DNA from: Acidobacteria bacterium UBA7540
GTDB lineage: Bacteria; Acidobacteriota; Terriglobia; UBA7540
Direction of reading: 5' to 3'
Length of the DNA: 21,397 nucleotides
Assembly (NCBI GenBank): GCA_002478145.1
Contig: DLMI01000224.1
Span: 20,094-41,490, forward strand
Positions within the stretch are counted from its first letter, which is position 1. The number at the start of each line of letters is the position of its first letter. The notes below the pieces were generated by a model. That model was not told the origin of the DNA and made no database searches. It worked only from the letters and a program-made list of their open reading frames with translations. Made by a program: the position numbers and the translations under genes. Shown one piece after another: positions 12,638 to 19,893 of this stretch.

Positions 12638-15040
12638 ATGCTTGGCAAGATCATTTCCCACTACCGGATTCTGGAGAAACTCGGCGGCGGCGGTATGGGC
12701 GTCGTCTACAAGGCCGAGGACACCACGCTGGGCCGTCAGGTCGCTGTGAAGTTTCTGCCTGAGGAATGGAGCAAGGACAGGCAGGCCCTGGAACGCTTCA
12801 AGCGCGAAGCCCGCGCTGCCGCTGCCTTGAACCATCCCAACATCTGCACGATTTACGAGGTGGGCGAGCAGGCAGGCCAGCCCTTCCTGGTGATGGAGTT
12901 GCTCGAAGGTGAGACACTTGAGCAGCGGATATCGGCCCAGCCCCTGAAGGTCAACGAGATTCTGGAGTTAGCGATTCCAATTGCCTGGGCGCTGGAGGCG
13001 GCGCACGCGAAGGGCATCGTGCACCGGGACATCAAGCCGGCGAACATCTTCGTCACCCAGGAGGGAGGGGTCAAGATTCTGGACTTCGGGCTGGCGAAGG
13101 TGGCACGGGCGGGCGGGCCGTCGAGTGTTACCGATGTGTCCACGGAATCCCTCACCGCGCCGGGCGTGGTGGCCGGGACGGTTCAATACATGAGCCCGGA
13201 GCAAGCCCTAGCGGAGCCGGTGGATGCGCGGACCGACCTGTTTTCGTTCGGGTCGGTGCTCTATGAGATGGCCACCGGGCGAGTTCCTTTCGCGGGTTCG
13301 ACGCTCGGCGAGACGATCGCCCACATCTTGCACAGCCAGCCGGAAGCCATGGCGCGCTTCAACTCCGAGATCCCGGCAGAGTTGGAGCGGATCACCCTGA
13401 AATGCCTGGAGAAGAAACCGCAAGAGCGCTACCAATCGGCAAAAGAGCTGAGGGTTGACCTGCAGGGTCTGAAGCGCGCAACGGAATCCGTCCAGGCGGG
13501 GGTAACGGCAGGGCTGGCCCTGCCCAAAAGGGGGCGGCCCGCGGTGCCCCTACGAAAGCGTAGGATTGTCGCGATAGTAGGGGCAGCGGTCATGCTGGTC
13601 GCCGCCGTTCTCATCGCGCGGAACGTGGGCGGCCTGCGCGATCGGCTGCTGGGTCCAGTTGGCCCGCCGCGCATCGAGTCGCTGGCGGTGCTGCCGCTGG
13701 AGAACCTGATGGGCGACCCGCAACAGGAATACTTCGTCGATGGCATGACCGAGGAGTTGATCGCGGACCTTTCCCAGGTGAGCGCGCTGCGGGTGATTTC
13801 GCGCACGTCGGTGATGCAGTACAAAGGCACCAAGAAGTCGATGCCCGAGATTGCGCGGGAGCTGAAGGTGGATGGGGTGATCGAAGGCTCGGTGCTGCGC
13901 TCGGGCGATCAGGTGCGGATTACCGCGCAATTGATCCAAGCGGCTACCGACACGCACCTCTGGGCCAAGAGCTACGAGCGCGACCTGCGCGACGTGCTGG
14001 CCCTGCAGGAGGAGGTGGCACGAGCGATTGCCGGCGAGATCAGAGTCAAGCTGACGCCCCAGGAGCAGACGCGCCTGGTCCGCGCCCGCCCGGTCAACCC
14101 CGAAACGCACGAGGCGTACCTGAAAGCGATGTTCTACCTGTACAAGAAAACGCCGGAGGGGTTCGCGAAGGGCCTGGCGTTGCTCCAGCAGGCGATCGAG
14201 AAAGATCCGGCGGACCCCTTGCCGTACGCCGGCCTGGCGCTAGCCTACCCGATCATCTACCACGGCCCGGGCGGGACGATCCCACCACGGGAGGGTTTCC
14301 CGCGTGCCCGTGCCGCCGCGCTCAAGGCGCTCGAGCTGGACGAGAGCTCGGCCCAGGCTCATCTCGCGCTCGCCGCCATCAAGCTCTACTTCGATTGGGA
14401 CTGGACGGGGGCCGAAAAGGAATTTCGGCGTGCCCTGGAATTGAACCCCAATCTGCCCGAAGCTCACGCCCATTATGGTTGGTACCTCCAGCTGTTCGGA
14501 GGCTTTGAGGAAGGGCTGGCAGAAGGGAAGAGAGCGGCGGAACTGGATCCGCTTTCGCCCACTTACACCGCCTGGGTGGGCTGGATGTATCTGAACGTAC
14601 ATCAAGATGATAAGGCCATCGCGGAAGCCCGCAAAGCGCTCGACATCGACCCGAACTCGGTGGACGCACTTTTTGTGTTGGGAAGCGCGTATGCAGAGAA
14701 GAAAATGTTCGAGCAAGCGATCGCTGCGCACCAGAAGCTGAGGGCGGTCAATCCGGACTGGAAACTTGCCCTGGCAGAAACGTACCTTGCGGCCGGACGT
14801 AAGGACGACGCACTGAAGCTGGTGGCTGAAACGGAGCGCGAGGATTACTCAAAGTTTAGCCTGGACCTTTTTGGGATCCAGACCATCCTGGGAAACAGGA
14901 AGGAGGCATTCCGCGCCCTTGATGCGGCGTTCGAGTACCATCACATTTTTCTCCCCTGGGAGATGAATGATCCCGAATCCCCCTGGCGCTCCGATCCGCG
15001 TTGGCAGGAGTTGCGGCGCCGCATGAACTTTCCCAAGTAG
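12638..15040 (+). CDS. Membrane Ser/Thr protein kinase with TolB/FlgO-like domain and TPR repeats (RD type)
   Basis: This 800-residue protein has the same architecture as the kinase at 4353-6725. The kinase domain (about 1-275) has a Gly-rich loop LGGGGMGVV (15-23), Lys38, a canonical HRDIKPAN catalytic loop (129-136), DFG, and YMSPEQAL. A transmembrane helix follows a basic stretch (LRKRRIVAIVG, about 305-328). Next is a TolB/FlgO-like domain (about 340-475, LAVLPLENLMGD), and TPR-like repeats run to the end. It keeps the HRD arginine that the paralogue lacks, so regulation by activation-loop phosphorylation is more likely here. The ATG at 12638 lacks a good Shine-Dalgarno but matches the paralogue's start (MLGKIISHYRIL). 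A promoter lies about 46 bp upstream. The cysteine-rich gene at 15153 follows after 112 bp and could be co-transcribed. Confidence 0.92.
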   Translation: MLGKIISHYRILEKLGGGGMGVVYKAEDTTLGRQVAVKFLPEEWSKDRQALERFKREARAAAALNHPNICTIYEVGEQAGQPFLVMELLEGETLEQRISAQPLKVNEILELAIPIAWALEAAHAKGIVHRDIKPANIFVTQEGGVKILDFGLAKVARAGGPSSVTDVSTESLTAPGVVAGTVQYMSPEQALAEPVDARTDLFSFGSVLYEMATGRVPFAGSTLGETIAHILHSQPEAMARFNSEIPAELERITLKCLEKKPQERYQSAKELRVDLQGLKRATESVQAGVTAGLALPKRGRPAVPLRKRRIVAIVGAAVMLVAAVLIARNVGGLRDRLLGPVGPPRIESLAVLPLENLMGDPQQEYFVDGMTEELIADLSQVSALRVISRTSVMQYKGTKKSMPEIARELKVDGVIEGSVLRSGDQVRITAQLIQAATDTHLWAKSYERDLRDVLALQEEVARAIAGEIRVKLTPQEQTRLVRARPVNPETHEAYLKAMFYLYKKTPEGFAKGLALLQQAIEKDPADPLPYAGLALAYPIIYHGPGGTIPPREGFPRARAAALKALELDESSAQAHLALAAIKLYFDWDWTGAEKEFRRALELNPNLPEAHAHYGWYLQLFGGFEEGLAEGKRAAELDPLSPTYTAWVGWMYLNVHQDDKAIAEARKALDIDPNSVDALFVLGSAYAEKKMFEQAIAAHQKLRAVNPDWKLALAETYLAAGRKDDALKLVAETEREDYSKFSLDLFGIQTILGNRKEAFRALDAAFEYHHIFLPWEMNDPESPWRSDPRWQELRRRMNFPK

Positions 15041-15141
15041 CTTTCCACAGGCCAGAAGTCATCACCTTGCCAAGAAAGCAGAACTTGCGCCCGTGTGTTT
15101 TGGGGAGAAACGTGCTCTACAAATGGTAATTGGGGGAGGAG

Positions 15142-15147
15142 AGGAGG
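15142..15147 (+). promoter_or_regulatory. Ribosome binding site that fixes the start of the cysteine-rich protein
   Basis: AGGAGG at 15142-15147, within a longer purine run from 15132, lies five bases before ATG 15153. It supports this start over an upstream GTG at 15093. Confidence 0.75.
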
Positions 15148-15152
15148 CACTT

Positions 15153-15704
15153 ATGATTCTTTGGCTTGTCTGGGTCATAGTTGCGCTTTCGGCGCTCGGT
15201 GTCGGGTATTTGCTGTTTCGAGGCCTGCGTTCCTACTTTAAACTGCGAGGACAGAGGCTGGTCACTTGCCCTGAAACTCAGAAGCCTGCCGCGGTTGATT
15301 TGGACGCCATACCCCTGGCGAGGGATGCGGCCTTTGGTACACCGCACCTTCGCCTGAGCGAGTGTTCCCGCTGGCCGGAACGGCAGGGATGCGGGCAGGA
15401 GTGCTTGAAACAGATCGAAGCGGCTCCGGAAGGTTGCTTGGTTCGCCGCATCGTTGCCAACTGGTATGCGGGCAAGACCTGCGCCATTTGTGGTAAACCC
15501 GTGAATGTAACTGAGGAATGGGTTGGACACGTGCCAGCCCTGCTGAACCCGGAGAAGAAAACCGTTTACTGGGACAAGATTGCGGCTGAGAGATTGCCGG
15601 AGGTGTTCCAAACTCACTCGCCCGTTTGCTGGTCCTGCCACAACGCTGAAACTTTCCGGCGCGAGCACCCGGATTTGGTCGTGGACCGCCCCGCAAGATG
15701 GTGA
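15153..15704 (+). CDS. Membrane-anchored cysteine-rich protein (183 aa), unknown function
   Basis: I do not recognise a named family. The protein has one N-terminal membrane helix (residues 2-23, MILWLVWVIVALSALGVGYL) followed by a basic patch (RGLRSYFKLRGQR). By the positive-inside rule this places the rest in the cytoplasm. Nine cysteines follow: one in CPETQKP, one in SEC, two in GCGQEC, one in EGC, and the pairs CAIC and CWSC near residues 110 and 160. The two CxxC pairs suggest a zinc ribbon or rubredoxin-like metal site. CWSCH also fits the c-type haem motif CxxCH, but the predicted topology makes haem attachment unlikely. The ATG at 15153 is chosen for its strong AGGAGG. It follows the second kinase gene and may act with it, which is an inference from order only. 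Confidence 0.8.
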   Translation: MILWLVWVIVALSALGVGYLLFRGLRSYFKLRGQRLVTCPETQKPAAVDLDAIPLARDAAFGTPHLRLSECSRWPERQGCGQECLKQIEAAPEGCLVRRIVANWYAGKTCAICGKPVNVTEEWVGHVPALLNPEKKTVYWDKIAAERLPEVFQTHSPVCWSCHNAETFRREHPDLVVDRPARW

Positions 15705-15738
15705 CGGACGGCAGGCGGGGCGCGCAGGACGCTGACCT

Positions 15739-15759
15739 AGCCCCCAGCCCCCAGCCCCC
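15739..15759. repeat. Heptamer array AGCCCCC x3
   Basis: There are three exact tandem copies of AGCCCCC just before the promoter region of the TPR/FG-GAP gene. The same heptamer in inverted orientation, as GGCTGGG units, lies just after that gene (19446-19466). Confidence 0.85.
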
Positions 15760-15812
15760 ACCTACCGCCTAACATCCGAGCAAGAGGAATCTCGTGCGCA
15801 AGGCGCGCGTTG

Positions 15813-15818
15813 TATAAT
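15813..15818 (+). promoter_or_regulatory. Perfect -10 box upstream of the TPR/FG-GAP lipoprotein gene
   Basis: TATAAT at 15813-15818 matches the sigma-70 -10 consensus exactly, but the region 17 bp upstream (TCTCGT) is a poor -35. If real, the leader would be about 70 nt. This region lies between the heptamer array and the ATG at 15893. Confidence 0.35.
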
Positions 15819-15892
15819 AATCGTTTGCAACTATGCTGCATATCACTTCGACGCCGTTCACCCCATTCACCCGGAATAGTCTGAGGAGACTC

Positions 15893-18800
15893 ATGAACCG
15901 AAAGCTTCCTAGTGTCCTGCGCCTTTGCATGACGATCGCCTTGATTCTCGCTTCCTGCCTCATCTCTGCCCGACCGAGCTTGGAAAGTCCGCAAACAGGG
16001 AAGTCCGCTGCGCCGAAGGCCGCCGGCAAGACTTCCCTGGCGGGAACGGCGCCCATCCAATCCCAGCGGAACATTGGCAAGGCATACTACGAGCAGGGCA
16101 AATACATTGAGGCGATCGGGGAGTTCCAGAAGGTAGTGGCTTCGGGGAAGGCACTGGCAACCGACCACTTTGATCTTGGACTCGCCCTGATGCAGGCCAA
16201 CAAGCTGGACGAGGCTCTGGGGGAACTCACCACCGCAAGGCAGATGGACCCCAAGCTGGTCGCAGCCGATTACAACCTGGGCATCCTCTACAAGCGCGAG
16301 CTTCGCTATCCCGACGCCGAGGCAGCGCTGAAGCGGGTGATTGCGGCCGATCCGGAGGACCCTGCGGCATGGTTCAACCTCGGAACCGTTTACTTCGCCA
16401 AGAAGCAACTCGAGGACGCGCTGGCGGCGCATCAGCACGTGGTCAATATGGGTTTCGGCAAGGGGCAGAACTTTTACGTGGCCTCGCTTTTCCACACTTT
16501 CACCATCTACGTGCGCCTCAAGCGTGACGAGGACGCGCAGAAGGCCTTGAAGGTTCACGAAAAGATGAGAGACAAGGTCCCCGGGATTTCTCTCCAGAAC
16601 CCGGCCCTCGAAGGAGGAAAATACGGCGTCATCCTTATCCCCGCCGTGCCCCCTTCAGAACTCGTGCAGAGGTCGGGCCTCGAAAAAGTGACATTTGCCG
16701 AGATCTCGGGGCGCCTGGGCCTGACGTTGCCGGCCCAGCAAAGTCCTTCGGCGAACTCCCAAAGCCCAATCAAAGCGGCGGATTATTCGCTGGATTACGC
16801 GCGGCGAAATCTGGTTCCGCTCTTTGGGCCTTCCATCGCTTTCGGCGACTACAACAGCGACGGCCACACCGACATCTACGTCGTCAACCCCGCCGGCGCC
16901 AACCATCTCCTGCGCAACAACGGGGACGGGACTTTCACCGACGTGACGGACAAGGCGGGCGTGGCCGGGCCTGGCGCCGCGGTCTCCGCCACCTTTGCCG
17001 ACTACAACAACAGCGGCAAGCCCAGCCTTTTCGTGGCCGGGCTGGACGGAGTCCGGCTCTATCGCAATCTAGGCGATGGAATTTTCCAGGATGAGACGGA
17101 AAAGGCAGGGCTGCATTCGATTCCCGGCGAGTTGGAGACTCAGGCCGTGCTCTTCGATGCGGACGTGGATGGTTTTCTGGACCTTGTGGTCACGGCGTAC
17201 ACGAATTTGAACGATCCGCCCAAGAAAGACTCTTTCCTCTTCCCCAACGATTTCGCCGGCGCCGCAACGCACTTCTATCGCAACAACGGCGACGGCACTT
17301 TCACCGAGATCACACCTTCCTCAGGGCTGGCCTCGGCCAGGGGGCGCATGCGCGGCGCCGTCTTCGCCGACTTCGATAACGATGGCTACACCGACCTCTG
17401 CCTGTTCCGTGACGACGGCCCTCCCTTGCTCTACGCCAACCTGGGTGAGGACAAGTTTGTGAGCCGGACCGCCGAGGCTGGAGGGGCGTTTACAAAGTGG
17501 GTAGCCTATGGGGTACAGGCTGCGGATTTCAACCACGACGGTCGTATCGATCTGGCGCTGTGGGGACCCAAAGGCTACCAAGTCCTAATGAACAGGGGTA
17601 GTTGGAAATTCGCTCCGCTTGCGCCTCTCCCGCTCGTTTCCGCTCCAACGGGTTTCTTTGCTTTTCGCGGCACGGTTGTGGATGCGAATGGCGACGGCTT
17701 TGCGGACCTGCTGGCTCTCGATGCCAGCGGCAAGTGGCGCTTGATCGTCAATCACTCCGGGAAGTTCCGCGGGGGGGAGGTTAGCATTCCTGCCAGTTCG
17801 GCAACCGGCGTCGCCACGCTCAGCCCCACCTGGTTGAGCAATCCCGGCAAGCTGGACCTGGTAGGGCTCAGCCCGAGCGGCCAATTGCTGGCCTTTGAGA
17901 AAGAAGGTCCCACCCCTCGCTGGCTGGAAGTAAAGCTGATAGGCTACAAGAGCAACACCCAAGGAATCGGCAGTCTGGTCGAGATCAAAGCGGGGAATTA
18001 TTACAACAAGGTAGTAGTAACAGGAAGCCCTCTCAGGATTTTTGCCGGAGACCTCTCCCGGGTTGACGTGGTGCGCGTCACCTGGCCCAATGCCGTGATC
18101 CAGAACTGGATCGACGTCGCCACCGACAAGCCGATTGACGTCCGCGAATCCGAACGCCTGGCTACCTCCTGCCCACTCCTTTACGCCTGGAACGGCCAGC
18201 GCTACGTTTTCGTGACGGATGTCCTGGGCATGGCCCCGCTGGGCGAGCTGGCCCCGGACGGCACTCGAACCAAGCCATTCCCCGAAGAGTTTGTGCGCCT
18301 CCCTGGGGACCTGCACGCGCAAGACGGCCAGTATGTTTTCCAGCTCACCGATGAGTTGAGGGAAGTCGATTTCTTTGACCAGCTTCGGCTTCTGGCGGTG
18401 GACCATCCGGCCTCCCAGGAGATTTACTCCAACGAGATTTATTCTTCTTCGCCTCAGCCCCCAGCCCTTTATTCCCTGCGCGAAAAGCGCTTCCCCGTTT
18501 CGGCCGTGGACGATCGAGGCCACGACGTTCTGCCCTTGCTGCTCAAGCAGGACGGCCAGTATCCTGCCGGCTTCGCTCGCCACCGCATCCTTGGCCTCGC
18601 TGACCTTCACACCCTCACCCTGGATTTAGGAGACCTGCCCCCCTCCGCCCGTGTCTCACTGTGGCTGAACGGCTGGGTGTTCTGGACGGATTCGAACGGC
18701 TCGCGCGCCTTGATGTCCAATAAGCGGCTCGAGATGATTTCTCCTTACCTGCAAGTCCGCAACGCGCGGGGAGAATGGGAAACCGTGATTCCGGATATGG

Positions 18801-19453
18801 GCTTGCCGAGCGGCACCCGCCGTACCATGCGCGTGGAGTTGACCGGCAAATTCCTCACCGCCGACCATCATGTGCGCATCGTAACCAACCTGTGCGTTTA
18901 CTGGGACCAGATCTTTTTCTCCCTTGACGATGCCAAGGCCCCCGCGCCAACCGAACTTCCACTGCTCTCCGCAGACCTGCATTATCGCGGATTCTCGACC
19001 CCCCTCAGCGACCCTGAACACCTTCGTCCCGATTCGTTCGATTATGAAAACGTGCTTGCCTACGCCCCCTGGAATCCCATGCAGGGCAAATATACGCGCT
19101 ATGGCCCGGTGGGGAAATTGCTCGCCCACGCTGATGACCAGTTGGTGGTGATGGCTACGGGTGACGAAATCACGGTGAGGTTTGACGGCAGAAGGCTCCC
19201 GCCGCTCCAGCCCGGATGCAAACGGGATTTCTTCCTTTACACCCACGGCTGGGCAAAGGACGGCGAGCCTAATACCGCTTTTGCCTGGACCGTCCAGCCC
19301 TTGCCCTTCCGTAAAATGGCAAACTACCCGCCCGCAGCGCCGGACCTCGTGCCTTCCGACGACAATTACCGCCGCTACCTGCGCGAGTATTTGACCCGTC
19401 CCCGGGTTGCCCTGATTCCGCCACTCGCCCCCGCCGTCGAGCCAGGGCTGTAG
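15893..19453 (+). CDS. TPR, FG-GAP (VCBS) and ASPIC/UnbV-domain probable lipoprotein
   Basis: This 1186-residue exported protein starts with a signal sequence whose LASC (residues 19-22) fits a lipobox, so it is probably a lipoprotein anchored by Cys22. Three or four TPR repeats (about 60-190) are followed by FG-GAP/VCBS-type calcium-binding repeats at about 320-600. Examples are FGDYNSDGHTDIYVV, FADFDNDGYTDLCLF and VDANGDGFADLLALD, the Asp/Asn-Gly loops of a beta-propeller. An ASPIC/UnbV-like domain (about 685-760, WLEVKLIGYKSNTQGIGSLV) comes next. The remaining 430 or so residues are rich in beta strands and tryptophan, and I do not recognise them. I use ATG 15893 because GAGGAG is at 15883-15888; ATG 15833 would add 20 residues and spoil the signal peptide. 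It probably binds envelope proteins or glycans (family inference). Confidence 0.9.
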   Translation: MNRKLPSVLRLCMTIALILASCLISARPSLESPQTGKSAAPKAAGKTSLAGTAPIQSQRNIGKAYYEQGKYIEAIGEFQKVVASGKALATDHFDLGLALMQANKLDEALGELTTARQMDPKLVAADYNLGILYKRELRYPDAEAALKRVIAADPEDPAAWFNLGTVYFAKKQLEDALAAHQHVVNMGFGKGQNFYVASLFHTFTIYVRLKRDEDAQKALKVHEKMRDKVPGISLQNPALEGGKYGVILIPAVPPSELVQRSGLEKVTFAEISGRLGLTLPAQQSPSANSQSPIKAADYSLDYARRNLVPLFGPSIAFGDYNSDGHTDIYVVNPAGANHLLRNNGDGTFTDVTDKAGVAGPGAAVSATFADYNNSGKPSLFVAGLDGVRLYRNLGDGIFQDETEKAGLHSIPGELETQAVLFDADVDGFLDLVVTAYTNLNDPPKKDSFLFPNDFAGAATHFYRNNGDGTFTEITPSSGLASARGRMRGAVFADFDNDGYTDLCLFRDDGPPLLYANLGEDKFVSRTAEAGGAFTKWVAYGVQAADFNHDGRIDLALWGPKGYQVLMNRGSWKFAPLAPLPLVSAPTGFFAFRGTVVDANGDGFADLLALDASGKWRLIVNHSGKFRGGEVSIPASSATGVATLSPTWLSNPGKLDLVGLSPSGQLLAFEKEGPTPRWLEVKLIGYKSNTQGIGSLVEIKAGNYYNKVVVTGSPLRIFAGDLSRVDVVRVTWPNAVIQNWIDVATDKPIDVRESERLATSCPLLYAWNGQRYVFVTDVLGMAPLGELAPDGTRTKPFPEEFVRLPGDLHAQDGQYVFQLTDELREVDFFDQLRLLAVDHPASQEIYSNEIYSSSPQPPALYSLREKRFPVSAVDDRGHDVLPLLLKQDGQYPAGFARHRILGLADLHTLTLDLGDLPPSARVSLWLNGWVFWTDSNGSRALMSNKRLEMISPYLQVRNARGEWETVIPDMGLPSGTRRTMRVELTGKFLTADHHVRIVTNLCVYWDQIFFSLDDAKAPAPTELPLLSADLHYRGFSTPLSDPEHLRPDSFDYENVLAYAPWNPMQGKYTRYGPVGKLLAHADDQLVVMATGDEITVRFDGRRLPPLQPGCKRDFFLYTHGWAKDGEPNTAFAWTVQPLPFRKMANYPPAAPDLVPSDDNYRRYLREYLTRPRVALIPPLAPAVEPGL
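18456..18469. repeat. Heptamer copies inside the lipoprotein gene
   Basis: AGCCCCC followed by AGCCCTT lies in frame within the lipoprotein gene and encodes a PQPPAL linker. It matches the intergenic heptamer arrays on both sides of the gene. The nearby GAGATTTA also occurs twice, 15 bp apart (18419 and 18434). Confidence 0.55.
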
Positions 19454-19466
19454 GCTGGGGGCTGGG
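19446..19466. repeat. Inverted heptamer array, GGCTGNN x3
   Basis: GGCTGTA, GGCTGGG and GGCTGGG in tandem cover the stop codon of the lipoprotein gene (19451-19453). GGCTGGG is the reverse complement, in a rotated frame, of AGCCCCC at 15739-15759. Confidence 0.75.
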
Positions 19467-19502
19467 GGTCCCTTTCACCCTGAATTCCGAAGTCGCGCCT
19501 TG

Positions 19503-19604
19503 GATGTCGCCCGCCTCGGGGGGCGGCATCTCTTAGCCCACGGTGAAAACCGTGGGTAGGCAGGAAGACGGGATTTGGGCAAGCCCGCCTTAGCGGGCGA
19601 CATC
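19503..19604. mobile_element. Palindromic intergenic element (REP/MITE-like), non-coding
   Basis: The ends are a 12-bp perfect inverted repeat, GATGTCGCCCGC (19503-19514) and GCGGGCGACATC (19593-19604). Three hairpins can form: GATGTCGCC with GGCGGCATC (19503-19530, one mismatch), CCCACGGT-GAAA-ACCGTGGG (19537-19556, perfect 8-bp stem), and GCCCGC-CTTA-GCGGGC (19583-19598). No ORF with a convincing start covers it. This looks like a short non-autonomous repeat, and it would be mobilised in trans if it is active. Confidence 0.6.
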
Positions 19605-19893
19605 GCGTGGTGGGCTGATTTCCCGGTGCACTGGCTTGTTCCAACACGTCTTGACACGCGAGCGGCACGAGTGCCGCATCGGCCTGGGAAAATGACCCCA
19701 GCTTTCCTCTCTGAGTCTTGGCAACTGACGACAAGGTGGGTGCAAACGTCCTGCCCCTATGCCGGTTCAGGTGTCACGGAAGCTTTCTGGAGGCCTCCAC
19801 CCGGGGTGAGTAGCAAAATCGGCGGTTGCTCCTTTCGTTCAACACCTCCAGGAGGGTGGTTACGGTTTGGCCTCAGGAGCCTGCTCCTTCACC
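19605..19893. other. Spacer downstream of the palindromic element
   Basis: There is no gene here. Two palindromes are visible: GCGGCAC-GA-GTGCCGC (19662-19677) and TGGAGGCCTCCA (19788-19799). Neither is followed by a T-tract on either strand. The sequence next to the histidine-kinase stop contains AGGAGC-CT-GCTCCT at about 19875-19888. Confidence 0.4.

Noticed and set aside
17585..18610. 341-codon minus-strand ORF, with similar ones at 18656-19246 and 15737-16558
   Set aside because: All are antisense to the TPR/FG-GAP gene and show no recognisable domain or RBS.
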